Shown here: piece after piece, positions 40,891-49,635 of the stretch
Layout of the letters: every line of letters begins with the position of its first letter
Position numbering within the stretch: the stretch's first letter is position 1
Source of the DNA: Taklimakanibacter albus
Lineage (GTDB): Bacteria; Pseudomonadota; Alphaproteobacteria; Rhizobiales; Aestuariivirgaceae
Direction: 5' to 3'
Length of the DNA: 64,000 nt
Assembly (NCBI RefSeq): GCF_016595235.1
Contig: NZ_JAENHL010000004.1
Span: 524,343 to 588,342, forward strand
Translations under genes and position numbers: made by a program
Notes under the pieces: generated by a model
Database searches by the model: none
The model's input: the letters and a program-made list of their open reading frames with translations, nothing else
What the model was told of the DNA's origin: nothing

Positions 40891-41591
40891 CATCAGTCAT
40901 GCTGAAACAATTTGGCCGTGAGATCTGGACCGCGGAAGGCACCGAGGTCGCAGCCATGTTGGGATTCCGCTATCCGACGCGGATGACTGTCATCAGATTG
41001 CCCGGCGATGACCTGTTCGTATGGTCGCCTGTCGCACTGACGGAAGGCCTGCGCACCGAGGTCGATGCGCTCGGCAAGGTTCGCCATCTGATCGCGCCGA
41101 ACACATTGCATCACCTGTTCATCGCCGAGTGGAAACAGGCCTATCCGGACGCACTCCTCTATGCCCCTCCCGGCCTTCGCGGCAAACGCCCGGACCTCAC
41201 ATTTGACGACGCGCTGGACTCGGCGCCAATTCCGGCTTGGTCGGGAGGGATCGAGCATGTTGTGATGAAGGGCAACGTCATAACGAGCGAGGTGGTGTTC
41301 TTTCACCGCGCGAGCAGCACCGTGATTTTCACCGATCTCATACAGCAATTTCCCACCGGCTGGTTCTCCGGCTGGCGGGCGATTGTCGCGAAGTGGGACC
41401 TCATGCTCGGCCCGGAGCCATCCGTGCCGCGCAAATTTCGAGTAGCCTTTAAAGACCGTCGCGCCGCGCGGGCTTCCGTTGAACGCATTCTCTCATGGCC
41501 TATTGAAACGGTGCTGATGGCGCACGGAATGCCCGTGACCACTGGCGGCCAAGCATTTTTACGCCGCGCTTTCAGATGGCTGATCGCGTGA
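40887..41591 (+). CDS. DUF4336 domain protein (metallo-beta-lactamase-like)
   Basis: The 234-residue protein matches the DUF4336 family: FGREIWTAEGTEVAAMLGFR at the N-terminus, TRMTVIRLPGDDLFVWSPVA near 32, HLIAPNTLHHLFIAEW near 67 and a C-terminal MAHGMPVTTGGQ. Its beta-strand pattern follows the metallo-beta-lactamase fold, with His77 and His78 in place of the full HXHXDH motif, so zinc binding may be partial or absent. Function is unknown. It is translationally coupled to the TetR gene. The proline-rich small frame on the opposite strand lies downstream. Confidence 0.82.
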   Translation: MTSVMLKQFGREIWTAEGTEVAAMLGFRYPTRMTVIRLPGDDLFVWSPVALTEGLRTEVDALGKVRHLIAPNTLHHLFIAEWKQAYPDALLYAPPGLRGKRPDLTFDDALDSAPIPAWSGGIEHVVMKGNVITSEVVFFHRASSTVIFTDLIQQFPTGWFSGWRAIVAKWDLMLGPEPSVPRKFRVAFKDRRAARASVERILSWPIETVLMAHGMPVTTGGQAFLRRAFRWLIA

Positions 41592-41618
41592 AGGCCGTTT
41601 GACGATCTAAGAGTAACC

Positions 41619-41738
41619 TTACAACGGCTTTCCCGGCGTCGGCTGCGGATTGGGATTGGGCACCGGATCATGCGGCGGGATGGGCGCCGGCTCGGGTGGC
41701 GGCGGTTCGGGCTGGGGAGGTGTCGGTATGGTAGCCAT
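41619..41738 (-). CDS. 39-residue proline-rich peptide (possible gene)
   Basis: An open frame from ATG 41738 to TAA 41619 encodes 39 residues, about 18 of them proline (PPQPEPPPPEPAPIPPHDP), starting MATIPT. It lies alone on the minus strand between two + strand regions and the LysE gene. No good ribosome site precedes the ATG. Similar tiny proline-rich frames occur in rhizobial genomes. It may be a real small protein or only a low-complexity sequence. Confidence 0.4.
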   Translation of the reverse strand: MATIPTPPQPEPPPPEPAPIPPHDPVPNPNPQPTPGKPL

Positions 41739-41782
41739 GGAAGACAAACGCCCGGCAGGCGGATGAGTTCCGCGTCAGAATT

Positions 41783-42430
41783 TCAGCTCCATAGCCGATG
41801 CGCCCTTGCCGTCTCATAGATGAGCCTGAGCCCCAGGCCACCAATTACAAACGCCGTCACCCGGTCGATCCAGGCTTTGGCCCTGACATAGGCCCGGCGC
41901 GGGCGTTGCGAGGAGAAGACGAAAGAGACCGTCGCATACCACGATGTTTCGACGACGAAGATCATCGGCGGCAGCGCGAGGATCATCCAGCCCGGCACCT
42001 GCGGCGGCAGCAGGGCCGCGAAGATGCTGGCATAGGAGACCGCCGTCTTGGGGTTGCTGAGCTGGGTCATCAGCGCCACCGAGAAGGAGCGCCGGAGCGT
42101 CTTCGACTGGAAGGCGGCCGATTGCGGGATGGCCAGCGGCTCACGCGCGCCGCGCCAGATGCGGAACGCCAGATAAGCGAGATAAGCGCCGCCCGCGAGC
42201 TTGAGCACCATATAAAGCCAGTCGACCTGTGCGAGCAGTGCCGTCAGGCCGAGAAGCGCCAGCGTGCCGAACAAGGCGCCGCCGAGCCCCATGCCGACGG
42301 CGGCGGCGAGTCCGTCGCGGCGCGACAAAGCGATCGAGGTGCGCAGCACCATCACGAAGCTCGGGCCGGGGCTGATGGCGCCGATCAGCACGGTGACGAG
42401 AATGGCCGTTATGATCGCGAATTCACTCAT
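41783..42430 (-). CDS. LysE-family exporter
   Basis: The 215-residue protein starts at ATG 42430, which overlaps the stop codon of the UxaA-type dehydratase gene (TGATG); the in-frame ATG further upstream lies inside that gene. It has six membrane segments and the LysE/RhtB pattern: ISPGPSFVMVLRTSIALSRR near 20 and GAYLAYLAFRIWRGA near 68. Members export amino acids or related metabolites from the cytoplasm. Coupling to the dehydratase gene suggests that it removes an intermediate of that pathway; the substrate is not known. Confidence 0.9.
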   Translation of the reverse strand: MSEFAIITAILVTVLIGAISPGPSFVMVLRTSIALSRRDGLAAAVGMGLGGALFGTLALLGLTALLAQVDWLYMVLKLAGGAYLAYLAFRIWRGAREPLAIPQSAAFQSKTLRRSFSVALMTQLSNPKTAVSYASIFAALLPPQVPGWMILALPPMIFVVETSWYATVSFVFSSQRPRRAYVRAKAWIDRVTAFVIGGLGLRLIYETARAHRLWS

Positions 42431-43977
42431 CACATCGTCGCCCCGATCTGCCACGGCACATATTCATTATCGCCATAGCCGAGGAGCTCCGACTTCGAGC
42501 GCTCACCGGAGGCGACATCGAGGATCTTGGCGAAGATCTCCTTGCCCTTCGCCTCGATCGCGACGCCGTCGAGGATGTCGCCGCAATTGATGTCCATATC
42601 ATCGATCATGCGCTCATAGATCGGCGTGTTGGTGGCGAGTTTGATCGATGGCGTCGGCTTGCAGCCATAGGCCGAGCCGCGCCCGGTGGTGAAGGCGAGG
42701 ATATTGGCGCCGCCCGCCACCTGCCCCGTCGCCGAGACCGGGTCGTAGCCCGGCGTGTCCATGAACACGAACCCCTTGGCGGTGACGGGCTCGGCATAAC
42801 GATAGACCGCGGTCATCGTCGTCGAGCCACCTTTGGCGGCGGCGCCCAGGGACTTCTCCAGAATGGTGGTGAGCCCGCCCAGCTTGTTGCCGGGCGACGG
42901 GTTGTTGTTCATCTCCATCTGGTTGCGCTTGGTATAGTCCTCCCACCAATGGATGATGTCGACGAGCTTCTCGCCGACCTCGCGATTGGCGGCGCGCCGC
43001 GTGAGCAGATGCTCGGCGCCATAGATTTCCGGCGTCTCGGAGAGGATCGCCGTGCCGCCATGGCGGACCAGAATGTCGACTGCCGCCCCCAACGCCGGAT
43101 TGGCGGTGATGCCCGAATAGCCGTCCGAGCCGCCGCATTGCAGCGCCAGCAGCAGCTCCGAAGCCGGAATGGTTTCGCGCTTCACATTATTGACGATGGG
43201 CAGCATGTCCCGGATCGCGGCGACACCGGCATCGACCGTCTTCTTGGTGCCGCCGGTCTCCTGGATCGTCATGGTGCGGAAGGTGTCGCTCTCGGTGACG
43301 TTGTAAGCCTCCTTGAAGCGCGGGATCTGAAAACCTTCGCAGCCCAGGCCCACCATCACCACGCCGCCCATATTGGGGTTGGTCGCATAACCCCAGCTGG
43401 TGCGTTTCAGCGTATCGAAGATGACCCCCCGATAATCGATGACACAGCCATTGGCCTGGGTCAGCGCCACGACGCCGTCGATATTAGGATAATCCTTGAG
43501 GATGCCAGAGCGGTTGATTTCTTCGGCCATGAATTTCGATGCTGAGGCCGAGCAGTTCACGCTGGTCAATATGCCGACATAGTTGCGCGTGCCGGCCTTG
43601 CCATTGGCGCGGCGATAGCCCTCGAAGGTCGCCTGCTGGCTCAAGGGCAGGATCGTTTCCGGCTTCGCATCGGCACAATAGGCGTAGTCGCGGGCGAACT
43701 CATGCATCTCGACATTATGCTCATGCACCCAGTCGCCGGGTCCGATCGGCGCCTTGGCGAAACCGATGATCTGGCCAAATTTGCGGATCGGCTCGCCTTG
43801 CGCGATCGCCTGCGCCGCCATCTTGTGGCCGCGCGGCACACGCGCCGTGGCGATGACGCCATGCGCCTCCTTGCCCTTCTCGACATTGTCGACGGCAACG
43901 ACAATATTGTCGGCGGAATTGAGTCGGATGACGCGGGGATTTTTAGCTGAGGTTTCGACGATCTTCATGGCCGGCAA
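42430..43977 (-). CDS. UxaA/GarD-family sugar-acid dehydratase
   Basis: The 515-residue protein is a fused-type altronate/galactarate dehydratase. Residues 1-105 form the SAF domain (IVVAVDNVEKGKEAHG, EHNVEMHEFARDYAY) and the rest the UxaA catalytic part (YRRANGKAGTRNYVGILTSVNCS, ALTQANGCVIDYRG, LQCGGSDGYSGITANPALG, YGCKPTPSIKLATNT). Such enzymes remove water from aldonic or aldaric acids, often with Fe2+/Mn2+. With the neighbouring sugar-dehydrogenase-like and lactonase-like genes, a 6-deoxy-sugar or pentonate acid is a possible substrate. The ATG at 43977 has a weak site. It is divergent from the GntR gene. Confidence 0.9.
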   Translation of the reverse strand: MPAMKIVETSAKNPRVIRLNSADNIVVAVDNVEKGKEAHGVIATARVPRGHKMAAQAIAQGEPIRKFGQIIGFAKAPIGPGDWVHEHNVEMHEFARDYAYCADAKPETILPLSQQATFEGYRRANGKAGTRNYVGILTSVNCSASASKFMAEEINRSGILKDYPNIDGVVALTQANGCVIDYRGVIFDTLKRTSWGYATNPNMGGVVMVGLGCEGFQIPRFKEAYNVTESDTFRTMTIQETGGTKKTVDAGVAAIRDMLPIVNNVKRETIPASELLLALQCGGSDGYSGITANPALGAAVDILVRHGGTAILSETPEIYGAEHLLTRRAANREVGEKLVDIIHWWEDYTKRNQMEMNNNPSPGNKLGGLTTILEKSLGAAAKGGSTTMTAVYRYAEPVTAKGFVFMDTPGYDPVSATGQVAGGANILAFTTGRGSAYGCKPTPSIKLATNTPIYERMIDDMDINCGDILDGVAIEAKGKEIFAKILDVASGERSKSELLGYGDNEYVPWQIGATM

Positions 43978-44036
43978 TTCTCAATCAGATAACGTGTGGT
44001 TTGAAAAGGCTTTGACTTACCGTTTCCACCGCCATA

Positions 44037-44048
44037 CTAACATGTTAG
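44037..44048. promoter_or_regulatory. GntR operator candidate CTAACATGTTAG
   Basis: A perfect 12-bp palindrome ends one base before the GntR ATG at 44050 and lies in the shared control region of the divergent dehydratase and GntR genes. Its length and TTAG/CTAA ends fit FCD-type GntR operators. It would let the regulator repress both halves of the locus. Confidence 0.6.
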
Positions 44049-44049
44049 C

Positions 44050-44784
44050 ATGATAGCCAAAGGAAAATCCTACGATTTTCTGGAGAATATCCGGGGCGAG
44101 AAGCGTGGCGGGGCCACCGCCCGGGTCGTCGATGTGCTGCGCAACGCCATCGTGATGCACGCATTCGAACCGGGAGCGCCGCTCGACAAGGCCAGGTTGT
44201 GCGAAAAGCTCGGCGTATCGCGTTTTCCGGTCTCGGAAGCCCTCGCCCGCCTGCAGGACCAGGGCCTGGTCGATATCCAGCCGCAGCGCGGCACCACGGT
44301 TTCCCTCATCCGGCTGGCGGATGCCCGCGAGAACATGTTCCTGCGCAAGGCGCTGGAGACGGAAGCGGTGCGGGCGCTGGCCGGCGCCACCGACGATCAT
44401 ATTCTCTCTGACCTCAAGGCCAATCTCGCCGCCCAGGAACTGGCGGTGGCGGCCGGCGACAAGCCCGCCTTCCACAAGCTCGATCTCGCCTTCCACGATA
44501 TATTGCTCACGGCGCTCGGCTTTTCGCGCGTCCGCGCGGTGGTCGAATCGGCGCGTCTCGCCCTCGACCGGGTGCGCGTCCTCCTCGCTTCGCCTTTGCG
44601 CCGCGCCCAGACCGTCGAGGAGCATGAGCGCATCGTCGCCGCCCTCGAGCACCGCGACGGTACCGAAGCCGCCCGCGCCATGGGCGATCACCTCGACCAG
44701 GTCATGAAGGAGCTCATGTCCTTCGCCAGGCGCGAGCCCGAGCTTTTCACCGACTGGCAAGACTGGAAAACGGACAGGATGTGA
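44050..44784 (+). CDS. GntR-family transcriptional regulator (FCD domain)
   Basis: The 244-residue protein has a GntR winged helix in residues 20-90 (LDKARLCEKLGVSRFPVSEA, ALARLQDQGLVDIQPQRGT) and an all-helical FCD domain. FCD members bind a metal ion and an organic acid as inducer; the histidines in AFHKLDLAFHD fit the metal site. It shares an upstream region and probably an operator with the divergent dehydratase gene and is coupled to the aldo/keto reductase gene, so it is the regulator of this sugar-acid locus. Confidence 0.93.
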   Translation: MIAKGKSYDFLENIRGEKRGGATARVVDVLRNAIVMHAFEPGAPLDKARLCEKLGVSRFPVSEALARLQDQGLVDIQPQRGTTVSLIRLADARENMFLRKALETEAVRALAGATDDHILSDLKANLAAQELAVAAGDKPAFHKLDLAFHDILLTALGFSRVRAVVESARLALDRVRVLLASPLRRAQTVEEHERIVAALEHRDGTEAARAMGDHLDQVMKELMSFARREPELFTDWQDWKTDRM

Positions 44785-45809
44785 TGAAGACCAACACCTT
44801 CAAGGCGCCTTCGGGGGCGACGATCAAATTCACCGAAATGGGCTTCGGCACCGCGCCCCTCGGCAATCTTCTCGGCACCGTCACGGAGAAAGCGGCGCAG
44901 GACACGCTGGAAGCGGCCTGGAAGACCGGCATGCGCTATTACGACACGGCGCCGCTTTATGGCGCCGGCCTTTCCGAGACGCGCCTCAATCACTTTCTGC
45001 GCGGCAAGAAGCGCGGCGACTATATCGTCTCGACCAAGATCGGCCGCCTGCTCCAGGTCTGCAAGCCCTCCGAGCGGCTCGGCATCGGCAAATTCTTCGA
45101 CATCCCATCGCGCCGCGAGATTTATGACTACTCCTATGACGGCGTGATGCGCTCGCTCGACTTCTCGCTGGAGCGGCTCGGCATCGATTCGGTCGAGATC
45201 CTCTTCGTGCACGACATCGACATCTTCAATCACGGCACCGCCGCGGCGCGCGACGCGCATGTCGAGACGCTGATGAAGTCGGGCTACAAGGCTTTGGTGA
45301 AACTGCGCGACGAGAAGGTGATCAAGGCCTTCGGCGGCGGCGTCAATGAATGGGAAGTCTGCGAGATCTTGGCGAAGCGCGGCGACTTCGACCTGTTCCT
45401 GCTCGCCGGCCGCTACACCTTGCTCGAGCAGAAGGCGCTCGACAGCTTCCTGCCGCTCTGCGAGGAGCGCGGCATCGGCATCGTGCTGGGCGGGCCCTAT
45501 AATTCCGGCATCCTGGCGACCGGCGCCAAGGCCGACGCCGTCTACAACTACAGCAAGGCGCCCAAGAGCATTCTCGACCGGGTGCGCCGCATCGAGGCGG
45601 TGTGCAAGCGCCACAAGGTGAAGCTCCCCGAAGCCGCTTTGCGCTTCCCCCTCGCCCATCCCTCCGTCGTCTCGGTCATCCCGGGCGGCGTCACGCCGGA
45701 CCAGGTCAAGCTCAACGTGAAGACGCTGGCCGCGAAGATCCCCAAGGCCCTGTGGCGCGACCTCAAGGCCGAAGGCCTCCTCGATGCGCGCGCACCGGCG
45801 CCGAAATAG
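44784..45809 (+). CDS. aldo/keto reductase, sugar dehydrogenase type (L-fucose/D-threo-aldose)
   Basis: I use the ATG at 44784 that overlaps the GntR stop; a GTG at 44781 is the alternative. The 341-residue protein is an aldo/keto reductase barrel with the catalytic tetrad Asp54, Tyr59 (YYDTAPLYG), Lys85 (VSTKIG) and His143 (LFVHDID). Its length and the extra C-terminal region match D-threo-aldose 1-dehydrogenase/L-fucose dehydrogenase, which oxidise sugars to lactones with NAD(P)+. The next gene encodes a lactonase-like hydrolase that would open such a lactone, although 268 bases of repeats separate them. Confidence 0.88.
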   Translation: MKTNTFKAPSGATIKFTEMGFGTAPLGNLLGTVTEKAAQDTLEAAWKTGMRYYDTAPLYGAGLSETRLNHFLRGKKRGDYIVSTKIGRLLQVCKPSERLGIGKFFDIPSRREIYDYSYDGVMRSLDFSLERLGIDSVEILFVHDIDIFNHGTAAARDAHVETLMKSGYKALVKLRDEKVIKAFGGGVNEWEVCEILAKRGDFDLFLLAGRYTLLEQKALDSFLPLCEERGIGIVLGGPYNSGILATGAKADAVYNYSKAPKSILDRVRRIEAVCKRHKVKLPEAALRFPLAHPSVVSVIPGGVTPDQVKLNVKTLAAKIPKALWRDLKAEGLLDARAPAPK

Positions 45810-45840
45810 CCCGTGCATATTTCCGCGCCAACCTATCTCC

Positions 45841-46060
45841 GTCATCCCGGCGAACATCCCCTCGCCCCACGCGAGCGGGGAGAGGGAGGGGCTCAACGCG
45901 CCAGCGTTGGGAGGGTGAGGGGCATCCCTGTTACCCCTCTTTCAGACCCAACCCAATATCGTCATCCCGGCGAAAGCCGGGATCCAATAAATTCTCACAA
46001 AACTGTTGGCGCTGCTCGCCACGCACCCATTCAATGGATCCCGGCTTTCGCCGGGATGAC
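45841..46060. repeat. BIME-like inverted repeat block
   Basis: The 26-base sequence at 45961-45986 (GTCATCCCGGCGAAAGCCGG and six more bases) recurs as a perfect inverted copy at 46035-46060. Each copy contains the hairpin CCCGGC-GAAA-GCCGGG. A shorter copy starts at 45841, and a second repeat family (CCCCTCGCC...GGTGAGGGG) fills the middle. The block separates the aldo/keto reductase gene from the lactonase-like gene. Confidence 0.88.
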
Positions 46061-46077
46061 GGACTGAGGCAAACGTC

Positions 46078-46902
46078 ATGATCGTCGATTCACATCAGCA
46101 TTTCTGGGCCCCGGCGCGCGGCGATTATGACTGGATGGGCACCGGCGATGCGCTCAAGCCCTTGCGCCGCGATTTCCACCCGCAGCATTTCGAGGCCTTC
46201 CGCGCCAGGCACGGCATCGACAAGACCGTGCTCGTCCAGGCGGCAGCGACCGTCAACGAAACCGAATATATGCTGGGCCTGGCGGACGCCACCGACTGGA
46301 TCGGCAAGGTCGTCGGCTGGGTCGACTTCGAGAACCCGTCACACCGGAAGCCTCTCGAACGCCTCGCCCGGCACAGAAAATTCGCCGGCGTCCGGCCGAT
46401 GATCCAGGATATTCCCGACACGGACTGGATGTTTCGCCCCGATGTGCAATGGGGCTACCAGTCGCTCATCGATCTCGATCTCACTTTCGATGCGCTGGGT
46501 TACCCTATCCATCTCGACAACTTCCTGAAGCTTTTCACCCGTTATCCGAAATTGCGCGTCGTCGTCGACCACTGCATGAAGCCGCGCATACGCGACGACG
46601 CTTTCGACGACTGGGCGAAGGGCATCGCGAAGATCGCACACGAGACGCAGGCCTTCTGCAAGCTTTCGGGCCTGGCAACGGAAGCCAAGCCTGGCTGGAC
46701 GGTCGCAACGCTGAAACCCTATGCCGAGCATGTCATCGACGTCTTCGGCCCCGAACGTGTGATGTGGGGCTCCGACTGGCCCGTCCTCGAGCTCAACGGC
46801 ACCTATGACTCATGGCGCGAGGCGGCCCTGACGATCGTCGGCGACCGCCCCGGCAAGGACACGATCTTCGGCGGGACCGCGGCGAAGTTCTATCGTTTAT
46901 GA
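46078..46902 (+). CDS. amidohydrolase-family lactonase (L-fuconolactonase type)
   Basis: The 274-residue protein is a metal-dependent TIM-barrel hydrolase of the COG3618 type: VDSHQHFWAPARGDYDWM at the N-terminus, FAGVRPMIQDIPDTDWM near 101, VVDHCMKPRI near 160, FCKLSGLATEA near 195 and the final MWGSDWPVLELNG near 222. These features match L-fuconolactonase and related sugar lactonases. With the preceding dehydrogenase and the divergent dehydratase it completes the oxidative steps sugar, lactone, aldonate, 2-keto-3-deoxy acid. Substrate identity is inferred from context. Confidence 0.9.
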   Translation: MIVDSHQHFWAPARGDYDWMGTGDALKPLRRDFHPQHFEAFRARHGIDKTVLVQAAATVNETEYMLGLADATDWIGKVVGWVDFENPSHRKPLERLARHRKFAGVRPMIQDIPDTDWMFRPDVQWGYQSLIDLDLTFDALGYPIHLDNFLKLFTRYPKLRVVVDHCMKPRIRDDAFDDWAKGIAKIAHETQAFCKLSGLATEAKPGWTVATLKPYAEHVIDVFGPERVMWGSDWPVLELNGTYDSWREAALTIVGDRPGKDTIFGGTAAKFYRL

Positions 46903-46910
46903 GTAAGGAC

Positions 46911-47441
46911 CTACCCTAGCCACCCTTCCAGCCATCTGACGCCGAAAGCGCCCGGCGCCAAGATCGCGAAGGCCCAGATCAGCGCCGACAGCAGATTGCC
47001 GATCATGAAGGGCAGCCGCGGCATCAGGCAGATGCCGGCGATGAGCGGAACAATGGCCCGCAGCGGTCCGAAGAAGCGGCCGATGAAGATGCTCCACACA
47101 CCCCAGCGCTCGAAGAAGTCATGGCCGTTCATGACGATCTCGGGCCGCCGCCGCAGCGGCCAGAGCCGGACGATGCGCCAGCCGAGCTTCTGGCCGATGA
47201 CATAGGACAGCCAGTCGCCGAAAAAGGCACCAATCGATGCGGCCAGCCAGACCGGCCAGAAGGCAACGCCGCCGGCGCCGATCAGCGCGCCGATGCCGAG
47301 CAGGATCGCCGTCGCCGGCAAAAGCAGCGAGACCACCGCCAGCGATTCACCAAAGGCCAGGAGCCCGACGATGAGAACCGCCCATTGCTGGTTTTCCCGG
47401 GTGAAGGCAACGATGATTTGTATTGTCTCGGCCAAGCTCAT
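46911..47441 (-). CDS. DedA-family membrane protein
   Basis: The 176-residue protein has four or five hydrophobic segments and the DedA/SNARE-associated pattern: FGESLAVVSLLLPATAIL near 28, GAFFGDWLSYVIGQKLGWR near 70 and the FIGRFFGPLRAIVPLIAGI motif near 117. DedA proteins act as lipid flippases or transporters at the inner membrane and influence envelope homeostasis. It is convergent with the lactonase gene and has no close co-directional partner. Confidence 0.9.
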   Translation of the reverse strand: MSLAETIQIIVAFTRENQQWAVLIVGLLAFGESLAVVSLLLPATAILLGIGALIGAGGVAFWPVWLAASIGAFFGDWLSYVIGQKLGWRIVRLWPLRRRPEIVMNGHDFFERWGVWSIFIGRFFGPLRAIVPLIAGICLMPRLPFMIGNLLSALIWAFAILAPGAFGVRWLEGWLG

Positions 47442-47533
47442 GATGGGCCGACCCGTAATGACCTTGACGCTGTGACGTCAAAGCAAGCAAAAGTGAAATC
47501 GCGTTTCCGGATCGTGATCGCATGCAAGCGGGA

Positions 47534-47968
47534 TCAGAACTGCCCGCTTTCGATCATCGCCTTGATCAGCACCACTTCCATCTCATGCGAGGCAGTGAGA
47601 CGGCGCCAGCGATCGTCGTCCATCGCCTCCGCGCGCCAGGCGATGAAAGTCAGCACTGACTGTCCGCCATCGAGCCCGACATGCTCGCCCGGCACCACGC
47701 GCAGCTGGATGCGCGGCACCAGTTTCTGGGGATCGACGCCCAGATGGTAATCGATGATGAGGCGCTTCTCGTCCGTCTCGATGCGCAGGTGAATGCTGTT
47801 GCCGTCGAACAGGCTCGTGCCGCGCACCAGCCCGTCGGCGGCGATCTCGGTCTTCCAGGTGCCGAAGGACCAGCGATGCAGATTCTTTTCATCCGCCATG
47901 CGGGCGAAGACGCTGCGGGCTTCAGCCTTCACCACCGCCGAGGTGATATGCGACTGTCCCGCTCTCAC
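47534..47968 (-). CDS. SRPBCC-fold protein
   Basis: The 144-residue product starts with a GTG that overlaps the HyuB stop codon by GTGA. It has the strand-helix pattern of the START/SRPBCC fold (VVKAEARSVFARMADEKNLHRW, RLIIDYHLGVDPQKLVPRIQ, GQSVLTFIAWRAEAMDDDRW). Such proteins bind hydrophobic ligands or act as small enzymes. Its position as last gene of the hyuA-hyuB-SRPBCC series suggests a role linked to the hydantoinase substrate. The exact function is unknown. Confidence 0.78.
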   Translation of the reverse strand: MRAGQSHITSAVVKAEARSVFARMADEKNLHRWSFGTWKTEIAADGLVRGTSLFDGNSIHLRIETDEKRLIIDYHLGVDPQKLVPRIQLRVVPGEHVGLDGGQSVLTFIAWRAEAMDDDRWRRLTASHEMEVVLIKAMIESGQF

Positions 47969-49635
47969 GACGCCAGCCCGTAATCCTTCTCGGCCGCCTC
48001 GTCGCTGACGAGGCCCGCCGCGATATCGGCCTTGATCGCCGCTTCGCTCCTGGCCTGCGGCCGGCCGAAGCCGCCGCCACCCGGCAGTTCGACCACCAGG
48101 CTGTCCTGCGCCGGCACCACATGGTTGCCCTTGTCCTTGAGCTTGGGTCCGCTGCCGAGATAAGCGTTGCCCTTGCGCCCCGGGCTGCCGCCCTCGCGGC
48201 CCTGTGCCGGATTATGGATGCGGTCAAAGGTCGCCGCCGAGATGATGAAGGGCTTGTCCTCGCGATTGGCGATCTCGATGATCTGGCCGAGGCCACCGCG
48301 ATATTCGCCGGCCCCGCCTGAATCGGGCAGATACTGCTTGCGCTTGAAATAGAGCGGGCATTGCGCCTCGGTGATTTCGACCGGGATGGCACCGATGCCC
48401 GACGGGAAAGCCGTGGTCGACAACCCATCCTTGTCGGGCCTGCCGCCGATGCCGCCCAGGCCGACATTGGTCACCTGGAAACGCTGCGCCCCCTGCGTCT
48501 CCTTGGCCGAGACCTGCTCATGCGCGCTCGACAGCGACAGGATCCAGATGCTGCCGGCGCTTTCCGCCTGCACCTTGCCGGGCAGCGCCTGCGCCAGGCA
48601 GCCGAAGGTCGCGTCCGCCAGCATCTGGCCGATGACATGGCGCGCCGTGACCGGGCTCGGCCGGGTCGGATCAACGCAAGTGCCGGCTTCGGTGACGAGG
48701 TCGAAACAGGAGAGCGAGCCGATATTATTCGGCACATGCGGCGCGATCACAGCCTTCAGACCGAAGACCGAATAGGCATGTGTATAGGTGCGCGGGCTGT
48801 TGATGCCGCGCGTCGAGGCGGGCGATGAGCCGGTGAAGTCGATCGTGATCTTGCCACCCTTGACGGTGACCTTCGACTTGATGACGATCGGCGCCTCATA
48901 ACCGTCGAGCGGCATCTCATAGGACCATTCGCCTTGCGGCAGCGCTTTTATCGCCTCGCGCGTCGCCTTCTCCGATTGCGTGAGAATATGCTCGGCGAGC
49001 TTGTCGATGTCTTTCAGGCCGAATTCCGTCATCATGTCGATGAGACGGCGGGCGCCCGTGTCATTGGCGCTCACCAGCGACAGGAGATCGCCTCGGACCT
49101 CGATCGGGTTGCGCGAATTGGCGAGGATGACCGAGAGCAGCTCCTCATTGATCTCACCTTCCTTGCGCAATTTGAGATGCGGAATGAGGGTGCCTTCCTC
49201 GAACGACGAGTAAGCACGCGCCGACATGCCGACGCCGCCGACATCGATGACATGACAGGTCGACGCAAAGATCGCCACCGGCTTCTTGCCCAGGAAAACC
49301 GGCGTCATCACCACATAGTCGAAGAGATGGCCGGTGCCGAGCCACGGGTCGTTGGTGATGAACACATCACCCGGCCTCATGTCCCTCACCGGATACCACT
49401 GGAAGAAATGCTCGACCGCCGTCGCCATGGTGTTCACATGGCCGGGCGTGCCGGTCATCGCCTGGGCCAGCATGCGGCCCTTGGTGTCATAGACGCCGGC
49501 GGAGAGATCGCCGGCCTCGCGCGTGATAGTGCCGAAGGCGGTGCGCAGGAGCGACTGCGCCTGCTCCTCGACCACCGCGATGAGCCGGTTCCACATCACC
49601 TGGGTGCGGATCGCGGCGAGGGCCTGTTTGGACAT
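47965..49635 (-). CDS. hydantoinase/oxoprolinase family protein, HyuB type
   Basis: I use the ATG at 49635, which overlaps the HyuA stop (TGATG) and follows AAGGGAGG; a start at 49785 would lie inside hyuA. The 556-residue protein matches HyuB: MWNRLIAVVEEQAQSLLRTA near 14, DVFITNDPWLGTGHLFD near 82, YFKRKQYLPDSGGAGEYRGG near 400 and GGGGFGRPQARS near the C-terminus. Together with HyuA it forms the ATP-dependent ring-opening enzyme for hydantoin-like or oxoproline-like amides in the cytoplasm. Confidence 0.93.
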   Translation of the reverse strand: MSKQALAAIRTQVMWNRLIAVVEEQAQSLLRTAFGTITREAGDLSAGVYDTKGRMLAQAMTGTPGHVNTMATAVEHFFQWYPVRDMRPGDVFITNDPWLGTGHLFDYVVMTPVFLGKKPVAIFASTCHVIDVGGVGMSARAYSSFEEGTLIPHLKLRKEGEINEELLSVILANSRNPIEVRGDLLSLVSANDTGARRLIDMMTEFGLKDIDKLAEHILTQSEKATREAIKALPQGEWSYEMPLDGYEAPIVIKSKVTVKGGKITIDFTGSSPASTRGINSPRTYTHAYSVFGLKAVIAPHVPNNIGSLSCFDLVTEAGTCVDPTRPSPVTARHVIGQMLADATFGCLAQALPGKVQAESAGSIWILSLSSAHEQVSAKETQGAQRFQVTNVGLGGIGGRPDKDGLSTTAFPSGIGAIPVEITEAQCPLYFKRKQYLPDSGGAGEYRGGLGQIIEIANREDKPFIISAATFDRIHNPAQGREGGSPGRKGNAYLGSGPKLKDKGNHVVPAQDSLVVELPGGGGFGRPQARSEAAIKADIAAGLVSDEAAEKDYGLAS

